Made by a program: the position numbers and the translations under genes. This document shows positions 8,963 to 16,739 of a DNA stretch of 64,000 nucleotides, piece by piece. Every line of letters starts with the position of its first letter. Within the stretch, counting starts at the first letter, position 1. The notes under the pieces are model-generated. The model did no database searches. It worked only from the letters and a program-made list of their open reading frames with translations, and was not told the DNA's origin. The stretch is from Agromyces aurantiacus. Its GTDB lineage: Bacteria > Actinomycetota > Actinomycetes > Actinomycetales > Microbacteriaceae. The DNA lies in NCBI RefSeq assembly GCF_016907355.1, contig NZ_JAFBBW010000001.1:496001-560000 (forward strand), given 5' to 3'.

Positions 8963-10656
8963 GGCTGTGCCTCCAGGCGGTCGGGATCGACGACCTCGTC
9001 GATCGGGTCGTCGTCGTCGGGTTCGAGCTTCGCGGGCAGCTCGCCCTGGCGGTAGTTCGGCATGCGGAGCGCGGGCACGATCGCGAGCAGCGACAGCAGC
9101 GCCAGGCCGAGCAGCGAGATCTGCAGCGCCCGCAGCCGGGCCTCCTCGTTGATCTCGATCGCCGCGGCGACCTCCGCGTCGCTGGCCGAGGTACCCGCGA
9201 GCACCTCCTCCAACTGCGCGTTGGTGAGGAAGTCCGCGTCGTCGAAGTTGACCTCGCTGATGAGCTGGTCGCCGATCTCGGGGTGCTCGACTGCGGCCGT
9301 CGCGAGCGATGAGGCGAGGATGCCGACCGCGAACGCCGTGGCGACGGCGATGCCGACCGAACCCGACAGGTTGTGGACGAGCCCGCGCCACGCGCCGACG
9401 TCGCCCGCGAGCTGCTTGGGCGCCGCCGAGAGCAGCGTGTTGAACACGAGCGCGACGATGGAGCCCTGTCCGAGACCGAGCAGGATCAGGCCGATCACGA
9501 CGAACGCCTGCCCCCAGTCGCCGCGCACCGTGAAGGCGAGCAGCGTCAGCGCGGCGGCGACCACCACGAACCCCGCGGCGCCGAGCACACGCGGCGTGAA
9601 GCGCCCGTAGAGCATCGCGATGAAGGTCGACGACAGGAAGATCGACAGCGTATAGGGGATGATCGAGAACGACGTCTCGATGCCCGAGAGTCCCTGCACG
9701 ACCTGCATGTACAGCGGGATCAGGAAGTTCGCGGCCGTGCCGACGAACAGCATCGTCGCCATGCACGCGGTGACCGCCCGCTCGGCGCCGGTCGCGAGCA
9801 CGCGCAGGTCGAAGATCCGGGGCTCGCCCGCCGCCCCGCGCCGCCGCAGCCAGAGGAAGAACACCTGGCCGACGACGAGGCCGAGCACGATGAGGATCGG
9901 CGCGGGCGAGATGCCGAGCACCTCGAACGGCGCCTGCGCGGTCGCGTTCCAGATACCCCAGCTGTTCAGGCCCGAGAACCCGAAGCTCAGCAGGATGATC
10001 GACGCCGCAGCGAGCAGGGCGCCCGTCCAGTCGATCGTGAGGCCCGGCTGGGCCGGCACGCGCTGCAGCCGGAAGCTGAGCAGCAGGTTCACGACGCCGA
10101 GCGCGACCATGAGCCAGAACGACCAGCGCCATCCGATCGTCGTCGCGAACTGGCCGGCGATGAGGAGTGCGAGCACGCCGGCGGCGGGGATCGCCGCGGC
10201 GAGCAGCCCGATCGCGCGCGCCTGCTGCGCGCCGTGGTAGTTCGTCGCGATGAAGACGGTGAGCGCGGGCGCGATGAGCGCGATCACCGCACCCGACGAG
10301 GCCTGCGCGATGAACAGCACCGCGGGCGTGGGCGCGAGCGCGACGCCCGCCATCGCGGCCGCGTGGATCGCCACGGCGACCTGGAAGACCAGCCGCGTGC
10401 CGAACCGCGCCCCGATCTTCGCCCCGAGCAGGATGAACGCCGCCATCGAGAACGTCCCGGCCGTGATCGCGATGCCGACCGACGACGCGGCGGTGTCGAG
10501 GTCGGTCGTGATGCCCGCCATCGACACGGTCAGCGCGTTCACCGCGAACGACGCCTGGATCTGGGTGAGCACGACGACGATGAGCGGGAGCCACGAGGCC
10601 GGGGCCGCGGCATCCGGCTGCTGCGTCGTACCGGCCGACTGCGGGCTGGAACTCAT
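8959..10656 (-). CDS. MFS exporter, DHA2 family
   Basis: 565 residues with about 14 transmembrane segments and a long soluble insertion around residues 440-510 (acidic, Ala/Glu-rich) before the final helix. The N-terminus reads VLTQIQASFAVNALTVSMAG, and ARFGTRLVFQ matches motif A (GARFGTRL). Such proteins export drugs, dyes or metabolites. The ATG is five bases after GGGGG; a GTG two codons upstream is also possible. A -10 like box (TACTGT, minus strand, near 10705-10710) suggests a ~40-base leader. Co-transcribed with pepA. Confidence 0.85.
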   Translation of the reverse strand: MSSSPQSAGTTQQPDAAAPASWLPLIVVVLTQIQASFAVNALTVSMAGITTDLDTAASSVGIAITAGTFSMAAFILLGAKIGARFGTRLVFQVAVAIHAAAMAGVALAPTPAVLFIAQASSGAVIALIAPALTVFIATNYHGAQQARAIGLLAAAIPAAGVLALLIAGQFATTIGWRWSFWLMVALGVVNLLLSFRLQRVPAQPGLTIDWTGALLAAASIILLSFGFSGLNSWGIWNATAQAPFEVLGISPAPILIVLGLVVGQVFFLWLRRRGAAGEPRIFDLRVLATGAERAVTACMATMLFVGTAANFLIPLYMQVVQGLSGIETSFSIIPYTLSIFLSSTFIAMLYGRFTPRVLGAAGFVVVAAALTLLAFTVRGDWGQAFVVIGLILLGLGQGSIVALVFNTLLSAAPKQLAGDVGAWRGLVHNLSGSVGIAVATAFAVGILASSLATAAVEHPEIGDQLISEVNFDDADFLTNAQLEEVLAGTSASDAEVAAAIEINEEARLRALQISLLGLALLSLLAIVPALRMPNYRQGELPAKLEPDDDDPIDEVVDPDRLEAQP

Positions 10657-10774
10657 GTGCACCCCCGGGAACCGGCCCGGCGCGGGGAGCCGGGCATCGA
10701 TCCGACAGTATCCCGCCGGGCGGCCCGGCGATAGAGCACCGAACGGGGGGCGTGGCGTACGGATGCCGCGGGGC

Positions 10775-10780
10775 TACCCT
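10775..10780 (+). promoter_or_regulatory. -10 box, leaderless promoter of SLC13 permease
   Basis: TACCCT lies 6 bases before the ATG at 10787 and there is no ribosome-binding site, as expected for a leaderless mRNA. Confidence 0.55.
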
Positions 10781-10786
10781 GTGGCA

Positions 10787-12346
10787 ATGGACCCCGTGGC
10801 GACCACGCTCGTCATCCTCGCGCTCGCAGTGGTCGCCTTCCTGTCGAATCGGGTTCCGCTCGGGGTCGTGGCGATCGGGGTGTCGGTCGCGTTGTGGGCG
10901 ACCGGCGTGCTCGATCTCGGGCAGGCGCTCGCCGGCTTCGGCGACCCCACGGTCCTGTTCATCGCGACGCTCTTCGTGGTCGGCGAGGCGCTCGATGCGA
11001 CCGGCGTGACCGCGTGGGCCGGGCAGCAGCTCATCGGGCGCGCGGGCACCCGGCGCACGCCGCTGTTGGTGGTCGTGTGCGTGCTCGTGGCCGCCGTCAC
11101 CGCGCTGATCAGCGTGAACGGCGCGGTCGCGGCGCTCCTGCCCGTCGTGGTCGTCGTCGCCGCGCGCGCCGGGATCCCGCCGTCGCAGATGCTCATGCCG
11201 CTGGCCTTCTCGGCGCATGCCGGATCCCTCCTCGCCCTCACCGGCACGCCCGTCAACATCATCGTGAGCGAGGCCGCAGCCGATGCCGGCGCGCGCCCCT
11301 TCGGGTTCTTCGAGTTCGGCCTCGTGGGCGTGCCGCTGCTGATCGGCACCATCCTCGTCATCGCGGTGTTCGGGCGCCGGCTGCTCCCGGAACGCGCTCC
11401 GACGATGCTCCCGCAGGACCTCGCGACCCGCGCCCGCACGCTGCGCGAGCAGTACGCGGTGCCCGAGGGCACCGAGCTCATCGGCGTGCGACGCGGGGTG
11501 GCCGAGGTGGTCGTCGCGCCGCGCTCGGAGCTCATCGGGCAGCACCTCTTCCCCGGGATGGCGACGCCGAGCGGCGACCTGGTCGTGCTCGCGGTGCATC
11601 GCGGCGGGGAGGAGCTCCGCGGCGCCGACGCGACCCTCCGCGCGGGCGACACCCTGCTGCTCTCCGGCCCGTGGGAGTTGCTCGAGCGCAACACCGAGGG
11701 CGACGACGTGCTCGTGGTCGATCGCCCGTCCGACGTCCGCCGGTCGGTGCCCCTCGGTGTCGGAGCGAAGCGTGCCATCGCAGTGCTCGCCGTGATGGTC
11801 GTGTTGCTCGCCACGGGCATCGTGCCGCCCGCGATCGCGGGGCTGCTCGCGGCATCCGCCCTGGTGCTCATGCGCGTGGTCACGCCCACGCGCGCGTACC
11901 GCAGCGTGTCCTGGACCACGGTGGTGCTCGTGGCCGGGATGATCCCGCTCTCGACCGCGTTCGTGCAGACGGGCGCGGCCGAGCTCATCGCCTCGGGCCT
12001 GCTCGACGTGGTCGGCGATGCGTCGCCGCACGTGGCGCTGCTCGCGATCTGCGTGCTCACCATGGTGCTCGGCCAGCTGATCTCGAACACCGCGACCGTG
12101 CTCATCGTCGCGCCGATCGCGGTCGTGGTCGCGGGCGACCTCGGCGTCTCGGTGCTGCCGTTCATGATGGCGCTGTCGGTCTCGGGCGCTGCGTCGTTCC
12201 TGACGCCGGTCGCGACCCCGGCGAACACCATGGTGCTCGAGCCGGGGGGCTACCGGTTCGGGGACTACTGGAAGCTCGGGTTGCCGCTGCTCGTGCTGTT
12301 CCTCGTGGTGGCCGTGCTCTACGTGCCTCTCGTCTGGCCGTTCTGA
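10787..12346 (+). CDS. SLC13/DASS-type permease with TrkA-C domain
   Basis: 519 residues. Two membrane halves flank a cytoplasmic RCK_C (TrkA-C) domain at about residues 225-300 (APRSELIGQHLF; LRAGDTLLLSGP). The membrane halves carry the repeated family motifs SAHAGSLLALTGTPVNIIVS (first) and TPVATPANTMVLEPGGYRFG (second), the SNT/TPxN substrate-sodium sites of the divalent anion:Na+ symporter superfamily. The substrate may be a dicarboxylate, sulfate or similar anion; it cannot be set from sequence. An ATG eight codons upstream is in frame, but the -10 box lies between the two starts. Confidence 0.85.
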   Translation: MDPVATTLVILALAVVAFLSNRVPLGVVAIGVSVALWATGVLDLGQALAGFGDPTVLFIATLFVVGEALDATGVTAWAGQQLIGRAGTRRTPLLVVVCVLVAAVTALISVNGAVAALLPVVVVVAARAGIPPSQMLMPLAFSAHAGSLLALTGTPVNIIVSEAAADAGARPFGFFEFGLVGVPLLIGTILVIAVFGRRLLPERAPTMLPQDLATRARTLREQYAVPEGTELIGVRRGVAEVVVAPRSELIGQHLFPGMATPSGDLVVLAVHRGGEELRGADATLRAGDTLLLSGPWELLERNTEGDDVLVVDRPSDVRRSVPLGVGAKRAIAVLAVMVVLLATGIVPPAIAGLLAASALVLMRVVTPTRAYRSVSWTTVVLVAGMIPLSTAFVQTGAAELIASGLLDVVGDASPHVALLAICVLTMVLGQLISNTATVLIVAPIAVVVAGDLGVSVLPFMMALSVSGAASFLTPVATPANTMVLEPGGYRFGDYWKLGLPLLVLFLVVAVLYVPLVWPF

Positions 12347-12354
12347 TCCGCGGC

Positions 12355-12360
12355 TAGACT
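12355..12360 (+). promoter_or_regulatory. -10 box, leaderless promoter of VTT protein
   Basis: TAGACT ends 8 bases before the GTG at 12369, no Shine-Dalgarno present. Confidence 0.5.
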
Positions 12361-12368
12361 CGCGCCTG

Positions 12369-12902
12369 GTGGAGATCTTCGAGGGCTGGCCGCTCCCGGC
12401 CGCGATCGCGGTGCTGTTCGTGATCGTGCTGCTGCGCGCCGGCGGAACCTATGCGCTCGGCCGCGGTTCGCGCGCCGGCGTCAAGCGCCTGCTCGAGCGC
12501 CGGGGCCGGATGGCGCCGCAGCTCGCCCGTGCGGAGGCCGTCATCGAGCGCTTCGGCTCGCCGGTCGTCGCACTGTCCTTCCTCACCGTCGGCTTCCAGA
12601 CCGCGGTGAACCTCGCCGCCGGCGTGCTGCGGATGCCGCTCGCGAAGTACATCCCCGCGCTCCTCGTGGGCGGGGCGATGTGGGCCACGCTGTACGGCGT
12701 GCTCGGGCTGGCCACGGTCAACGCCATCCTGCAGGCGGCCGAGCGCAACCCGGTCGCGGCGGTCCTCAGCGTGCTGGGCGTCGCCGTGCTCCTGGGGCTG
12801 ATCGAGTTCGCCACGCGCCGGGCCCGGGCCTTCGCCGCCGCGCAGACGGATGCGACGGAGCCGCGCCTGCCCGACGAGGCCGACGCCGGTCAGACCGAGT
12901 AG
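12369..12902 (+). CDS. VTT/DedA-like membrane protein
   Basis: 177 residues. The protein has four hydrophobic segments. Its core (RFGSPVVALSFLTVGFQTAV then LAAGVLRMPLAKYIPALLVG) matches the pattern FGxxxVxxxRFxPxxRxxxxxxAGxxxMxxxxFxxxxxxG of VTT/DedA proteins, though the usual Arg before the Pro is replaced by Thr-Val. DedA proteins act as lipid scramblases or flippases, for example of undecaprenyl phosphate or phosphatidylethanolamine. The missing conserved arginine makes activity uncertain. Its 3' end overlaps the convergent DUF998 gene by 13 bases. Confidence 0.65.
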   Translation: MEIFEGWPLPAAIAVLFVIVLLRAGGTYALGRGSRAGVKRLLERRGRMAPQLARAEAVIERFGSPVVALSFLTVGFQTAVNLAAGVLRMPLAKYIPALLVGGAMWATLYGVLGLATVNAILQAAERNPVAAVLSVLGVAVLLGLIEFATRRARAFAAAQTDATEPRLPDEADAGQTE

Positions 12903-13987
12903 CCGCCGTCCGAGACGTCGTCGCGCTCGGCCAGCGCGTTGACGAAGCGGATGAACACCGAGATCCACCCGAAGATCGTCGCGAACGCGAGCAGCTCGAA
13001 CGCCGTCAGGTTGTAGTACCCGACCGGCTCGAACAGCAGCGCGCCGCCGAGCAGGAGCACCGCGCCGCCCGCGCAGAACCAGAAGAAGCGGGCCGGCATG
13101 CCCTTCAGCGTCCATGGCGAGGTGACCAGCAGCGCGAGGAAGGACAGCGACATCCCGATCGCGCACGAGTTGTGCAGCGCGATGCTCACGTTCAGCGGGA
13201 ACAGCCCGACGCCCGCGAGCATGACGCCCATCACGATGAACACGACTGAGATGAATCGCGGCGCCCACGCGTGCGCGAGCACGCCCTGGCGCACGAGGGT
13301 CGTCAGGTCGCGATGGACGTAGATCGCGAAGGTCGTCACGAAGCCGCCCGCGACGATGAGCGCGAGGTTGAAGAGGCTGCTCGAGAAGTCGTCGGCCGTG
13401 CCGAGCTGGCTGAAGTGGTACTCCCACCACTGCGGGTCCTGGGCGGTCGCCATGCTCGCGAGGGTGGCCGACGCCATGAAGAACACCAGGAGCGTCGCCA
13501 GCCGGTTCGTCGTGATCGACGACACGGACAGGTAGATCCAGTACCCGGACAGCCCAGCGGATGCCGCGGTCGCGCCGGTCGCGGTGAGGCCGTCGACCAC
13601 GAGCCCCTCGAAGCTGCGTTGCAGCATCGCGAACGTCACGACTGCGAGGATCGCGGCGATGATGGCGTGCACGGCCGAGACCGTCACCACGTCGACGATC
13701 GCCTTCCACGCCCGGAGGCCGCGCCGCCACTCCTGCCCGGGCAGGTTGCGCGACCGCCAGTAGCCCGCGGCGGCCAGGCCGAGCCCGCTCACGCCGATGC
13801 TGATCGCGGCGAACGCGCCGACGGACCATCCGCCCCACAACGGCCAGACCTGGCCGAACGTGATCAGCGCGGTGATGATGCCGGCGATGGCGGCCACGAT
13901 GCCGCCGCCGGCGAGGGCCTCGGTCTCGACGGCGAGCCGTCGGCGGGTGGATGCGGGGGCGGCCGACGCGGCCGATGGGGCGGTCAT
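12890..13987 (-). CDS. DUF998-type polytopic membrane protein
   Basis: 365 residues with about nine transmembrane helices and a disordered Ala/Pro N-terminus. Features such as HDxx-like LFPLNVSIALHNSCA and a histidine-containing loop (YHFSQLGTADDFSSSLFN) resemble DUF998 membrane proteins, whose function is not established. It starts four bases after the stop of the large DUF4062-STAND gene on the same strand, so the two should be on one mRNA. It could be the membrane partner of that putative sensor; nothing in the sequence proves this. Confidence 0.75.
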   Translation of the reverse strand: MTAPSAASAAPASTRRRLAVETEALAGGGIVAAIAGIITALITFGQVWPLWGGWSVGAFAAISIGVSGLGLAAAGYWRSRNLPGQEWRRGLRAWKAIVDVVTVSAVHAIIAAILAVVTFAMLQRSFEGLVVDGLTATGATAASAGLSGYWIYLSVSSITTNRLATLLVFFMASATLASMATAQDPQWWEYHFSQLGTADDFSSSLFNLALIVAGGFVTTFAIYVHRDLTTLVRQGVLAHAWAPRFISVVFIVMGVMLAGVGLFPLNVSIALHNSCAIGMSLSFLALLVTSPWTLKGMPARFFWFCAGGAVLLLGGALLFEPVGYYNLTAFELLAFATIFGWISVFIRFVNALAERDDVSDGGYSV

Positions 13988-13991
13988 GGCG

Positions 13992-16646
13992 TCATGGTAG
14001 GAACCCGGCGGGGCGAGGGTCGGGACGCGGGTCCGGCGTGGCGTCGCCCGGGGCGGAGGGACCGAGCGCGAGGTCGAGGGCCGCCGGACGCGGCATCCGC
14101 CGACCGCGTGCGCGCGCCGCCTGGAACTCCCCGGCCCGGTCGGAGGCGAGCAGCTCCGCCACGAACCGCTGGTAGGTGATGTACGACTGCTGCTCGGACA
14201 GCCCCGTGCGGGCCCGCGCCGTCTCCGCGGCTCCCAGCAGCAGGCCGGCGCGTCCGATGTCGCCGACCGCCGCGGCCGTCCCGGCGAGGCCCTCGAGCGC
14301 GTAGGCGACCCCGTCCTCGCTGCCGAGCAGGATGGCGAGCTCGAGGTTGCGGGCGAACAGGTCCGGCCGCGGTTCCCCGAGCGCCAGCCGCGCCCACCCC
14401 GCCTGGGTCAGCGTCACGCCCTCCCCGTAGAGGTCCTCGGCGCGGATCGTCTCGTCGAGCGCGGCGTCGAACAGCTCCAGCGCGCCGGCGTAGTCGCCGC
14501 GGAGGAACCGCACGCGCCCGAGCGCGCTCTGGAACAGGGCGCTGAAGGTCGGGTCCTCCCAGGTCGCGGGCAGCTCGAGCGTCGCACGCTGCATCGCCTC
14601 CGCGCGATCGAGGTCGGGCGGCGAGCTCGACATGTACGCCAGCGACAGGATGGTGCGCGCGAAGGCCTCGCTGAAGTCGTCGCCGCACGCGTGGAACAGC
14701 TCGACGCTGCGGTGCATCTCGGCCGTGTCGATCTCGGTGTCGGCCTGCCACAGCGAGACGAAGGTCGACAGCGCGATCGCGATGGCACGCGTGCGATCCG
14801 ACAGGGGGACGACAGTGGCCAGGACGTCCTCCATCCACGACTTCGCCTCGGGCAGGAGGTTGCGGATCCACCAGTAGAGCAGGAGCCGCCAGACGGCGTC
14901 GGCGACGGGGTCGACGTCGCCGATCGAGATGAGGTGTCGGTACCCGGCCCGCAGGTTGTCCCGCTCCGCCTCCAGCCGGATGACGGTCGCGAGCTGCGTC
15001 GGACCGCGCAGGAGCGGTTCCATCCGGGCCGCGAGCCGCACGTAGTGCTCGGCGTGCGCGCGGCGTACGGCCGCGGCATCCGGTTCCAGCTCGAAGCGTG
15101 CCGCCGCGACCTCGCGCACCGAGCCGAGCATGGAGTACAGGGGCACGCCCGCATCGCCGTGCTGGCGCAGCAGGCTGCTGTCGACGAGCACGAGCAGGGT
15201 CGCGAGGAGGTCGTCGGCCCACGGGCTGCCGGCCGTCACCGCCTCGGCCGCGTCGAGGCTGAAGTCGCCCGCGAACACGCCGAGCCGCACGAGGAGCGCC
15301 GCCGGCTCGGGCGCGAGGAGGTCGATGCTCCACTGGATCGTCGCGCGCATGGTGCGCTGGCGCTCGGGCACGTCGCGCGCCGCGTTCACGAGCATCGGGA
15401 GCATGCGATCGAGCTTGTCGAGCATCGTCGCGGGCGTCAGGGCGCGGATGCAGGCCGCGACCAGCTCGATCGCGAGCGGCACGCCCTCGAGCGCCCGGCA
15501 GATCCCCGCGACCGCCTCGGCGTTCTCGGACGTCACCTCGAAGCGCGGGTCGGCCTCACGCGCGCGGTCTCGGAACAGGCGCACGGACGCCGCCTCGAGG
15601 ACCGACTCCGCCGTCGCCGGGCCCGCGTCGGCGGGAAGTCCGAGCGGCTCGACGTCGAACACCTGCTCGCCGCGGATGCGCAGCCGCGCCCGGCTGGTCA
15701 CGAGGAAGCTCGCGTCGGGGAGGTCGGTCAGCAGCGAGGTGAGCATGGGCGCGGCGTCGAGGACCTGCTCGAAGTTGTCGAGCACGATGAGGTCGCGCCG
15801 ACCCGCCCGGGCGACGCCGATGCGTTCCGAGAGCGGGCCGTCGCGGCCGTCGCGCACCCCGAGCTCGCGCGCGATGGCGGGCAGCACATCGTCGGGATCG
15901 GTGAGGTGCTCGAGCAGCACGAAGGTCACCCGGTCGAAGCGGTCCTGCGCCAGGCGGGCGACCTCGATGGCGAGCCGGCTCTTCCCGATGCCGCCGGGTC
16001 CGGCGAGCGTGACGAGCCGACGCGCGTCCTCGCCGAGCCATCTCAGCAGGGTCGAGACCTCCTCGTCGCGGCCGACCGCCTCGGCGTAGGGCGCGGGCAG
16101 GCGTGCGGGCTCGGCCTCGTCGGCGGGGGAGCGGCCCGCGGCGCCGGCCGGTGCCGTCCGGGAGGCGTCGAAGCGCTCGGCCAGCAGCGTCGCGAGGTCG
16201 GCCTCGACGAGCTCGGCCAGTTCCTCGGCAGTCGAGAACGACTTGTACGAGGCGGTGTCGTCGTCGCGGATGCGGGCGAGGAGCGCCGAGAGCCGCTCGT
16301 CGGGCTCGGCGGGCTGCTTCAGGTAGATGAGCTTGGGCATCTCGGCCGCGGCCAGGCGGTACTCGTCCTCGAGGCCGGAGACCTCTTCGCCGGGGGCGAC
16401 CCAGCCGTACTGCTGCCAGTAGATCCCGACGAACACGTCGCTCTGCTCGAGGTAGGCGCGGTAGAGCTCGCGAGGCGGATGCGGCCGCGCGCCGAGCTCG
16501 AACATCACCGGCGCCAGTCGCAGGTCCTCGACGGCCCCGCGCACGGCTCGCCGTTCGCCCTCCAGCTCGCGGAGCGTGGAACTGACGAAGACGCGCAGGC
16601 GCTGGTCGGGCGTTCGGATGGCGCGGCCCGACGAGGCGCCGGTCAC
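13992..16646 (-). CDS. DUF4062-STAND NTPase-TPR protein
   Basis: About 884 residues. Residues ~10-150 form a DUF4062 domain (LRVFVSSTLRELEGERRAVR; DVFVGIYWQQYGW; GLEDEYRLA), a TIR-like fold also found at the N-terminus of animal STAND proteins such as NPHP3 and NWD1. Next is an AAA/NB-ARC-like ATPase with Walker A LAGPGGIGKSRLA and Walker B RDLIVLDNFEQVL, a sensor region FLVTSRARLRIRGE and a winged-helix region. The last ~450 residues are TPR-like helical repeats. Unlike the AfsR/LuxR relatives there is no C-terminal DNA-binding helix-turn-helix. Start: GTG six bases after GGAGG; two in-frame starts up to 27 codons upstream are possible. Such an architecture is that of a signal-triggered oligomerising switch, possibly in stress or phage defence. 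Confidence 0.85.
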   Translation of the reverse strand: MTGASSGRAIRTPDQRLRVFVSSTLRELEGERRAVRGAVEDLRLAPVMFELGARPHPPRELYRAYLEQSDVFVGIYWQQYGWVAPGEEVSGLEDEYRLAAAEMPKLIYLKQPAEPDERLSALLARIRDDDTASYKSFSTAEELAELVEADLATLLAERFDASRTAPAGAAGRSPADEAEPARLPAPYAEAVGRDEEVSTLLRWLGEDARRLVTLAGPGGIGKSRLAIEVARLAQDRFDRVTFVLLEHLTDPDDVLPAIARELGVRDGRDGPLSERIGVARAGRRDLIVLDNFEQVLDAAPMLTSLLTDLPDASFLVTSRARLRIRGEQVFDVEPLGLPADAGPATAESVLEAASVRLFRDRAREADPRFEVTSENAEAVAGICRALEGVPLAIELVAACIRALTPATMLDKLDRMLPMLVNAARDVPERQRTMRATIQWSIDLLAPEPAALLVRLGVFAGDFSLDAAEAVTAGSPWADDLLATLLVLVDSSLLRQHGDAGVPLYSMLGSVREVAAARFELEPDAAAVRRAHAEHYVRLAARMEPLLRGPTQLATVIRLEAERDNLRAGYRHLISIGDVDPVADAVWRLLLYWWIRNLLPEAKSWMEDVLATVVPLSDRTRAIAIALSTFVSLWQADTEIDTAEMHRSVELFHACGDDFSEAFARTILSLAYMSSSPPDLDRAEAMQRATLELPATWEDPTFSALFQSALGRVRFLRGDYAGALELFDAALDETIRAEDLYGEGVTLTQAGWARLALGEPRPDLFARNLELAILLGSEDGVAYALEGLAGTAAAVGDIGRAGLLLGAAETARARTGLSEQQSYITYQRFVAELLASDRAGEFQAARARGRRMPRPAALDLALGPSAPGDATPDPRPDPRPAGFLP

Positions 16647-16739
16647 CTCGGCGCCTCCGTCCCCCGGGCGCATCCGCGGCGCTGCCGCATGGGGCCATTG
16701 TGGCGTCCGCGCGTCATCCGCGTCCACCGATAACGGCGG

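Noticed and set aside
9373..10734. Plus-strand open frame antisense to the MFS exporter
   Set aside because: Composition (Arg, Asp, Glu, His runs) is typical of an antisense shadow; the minus-strand frame has 14 helices and exporter motifs.
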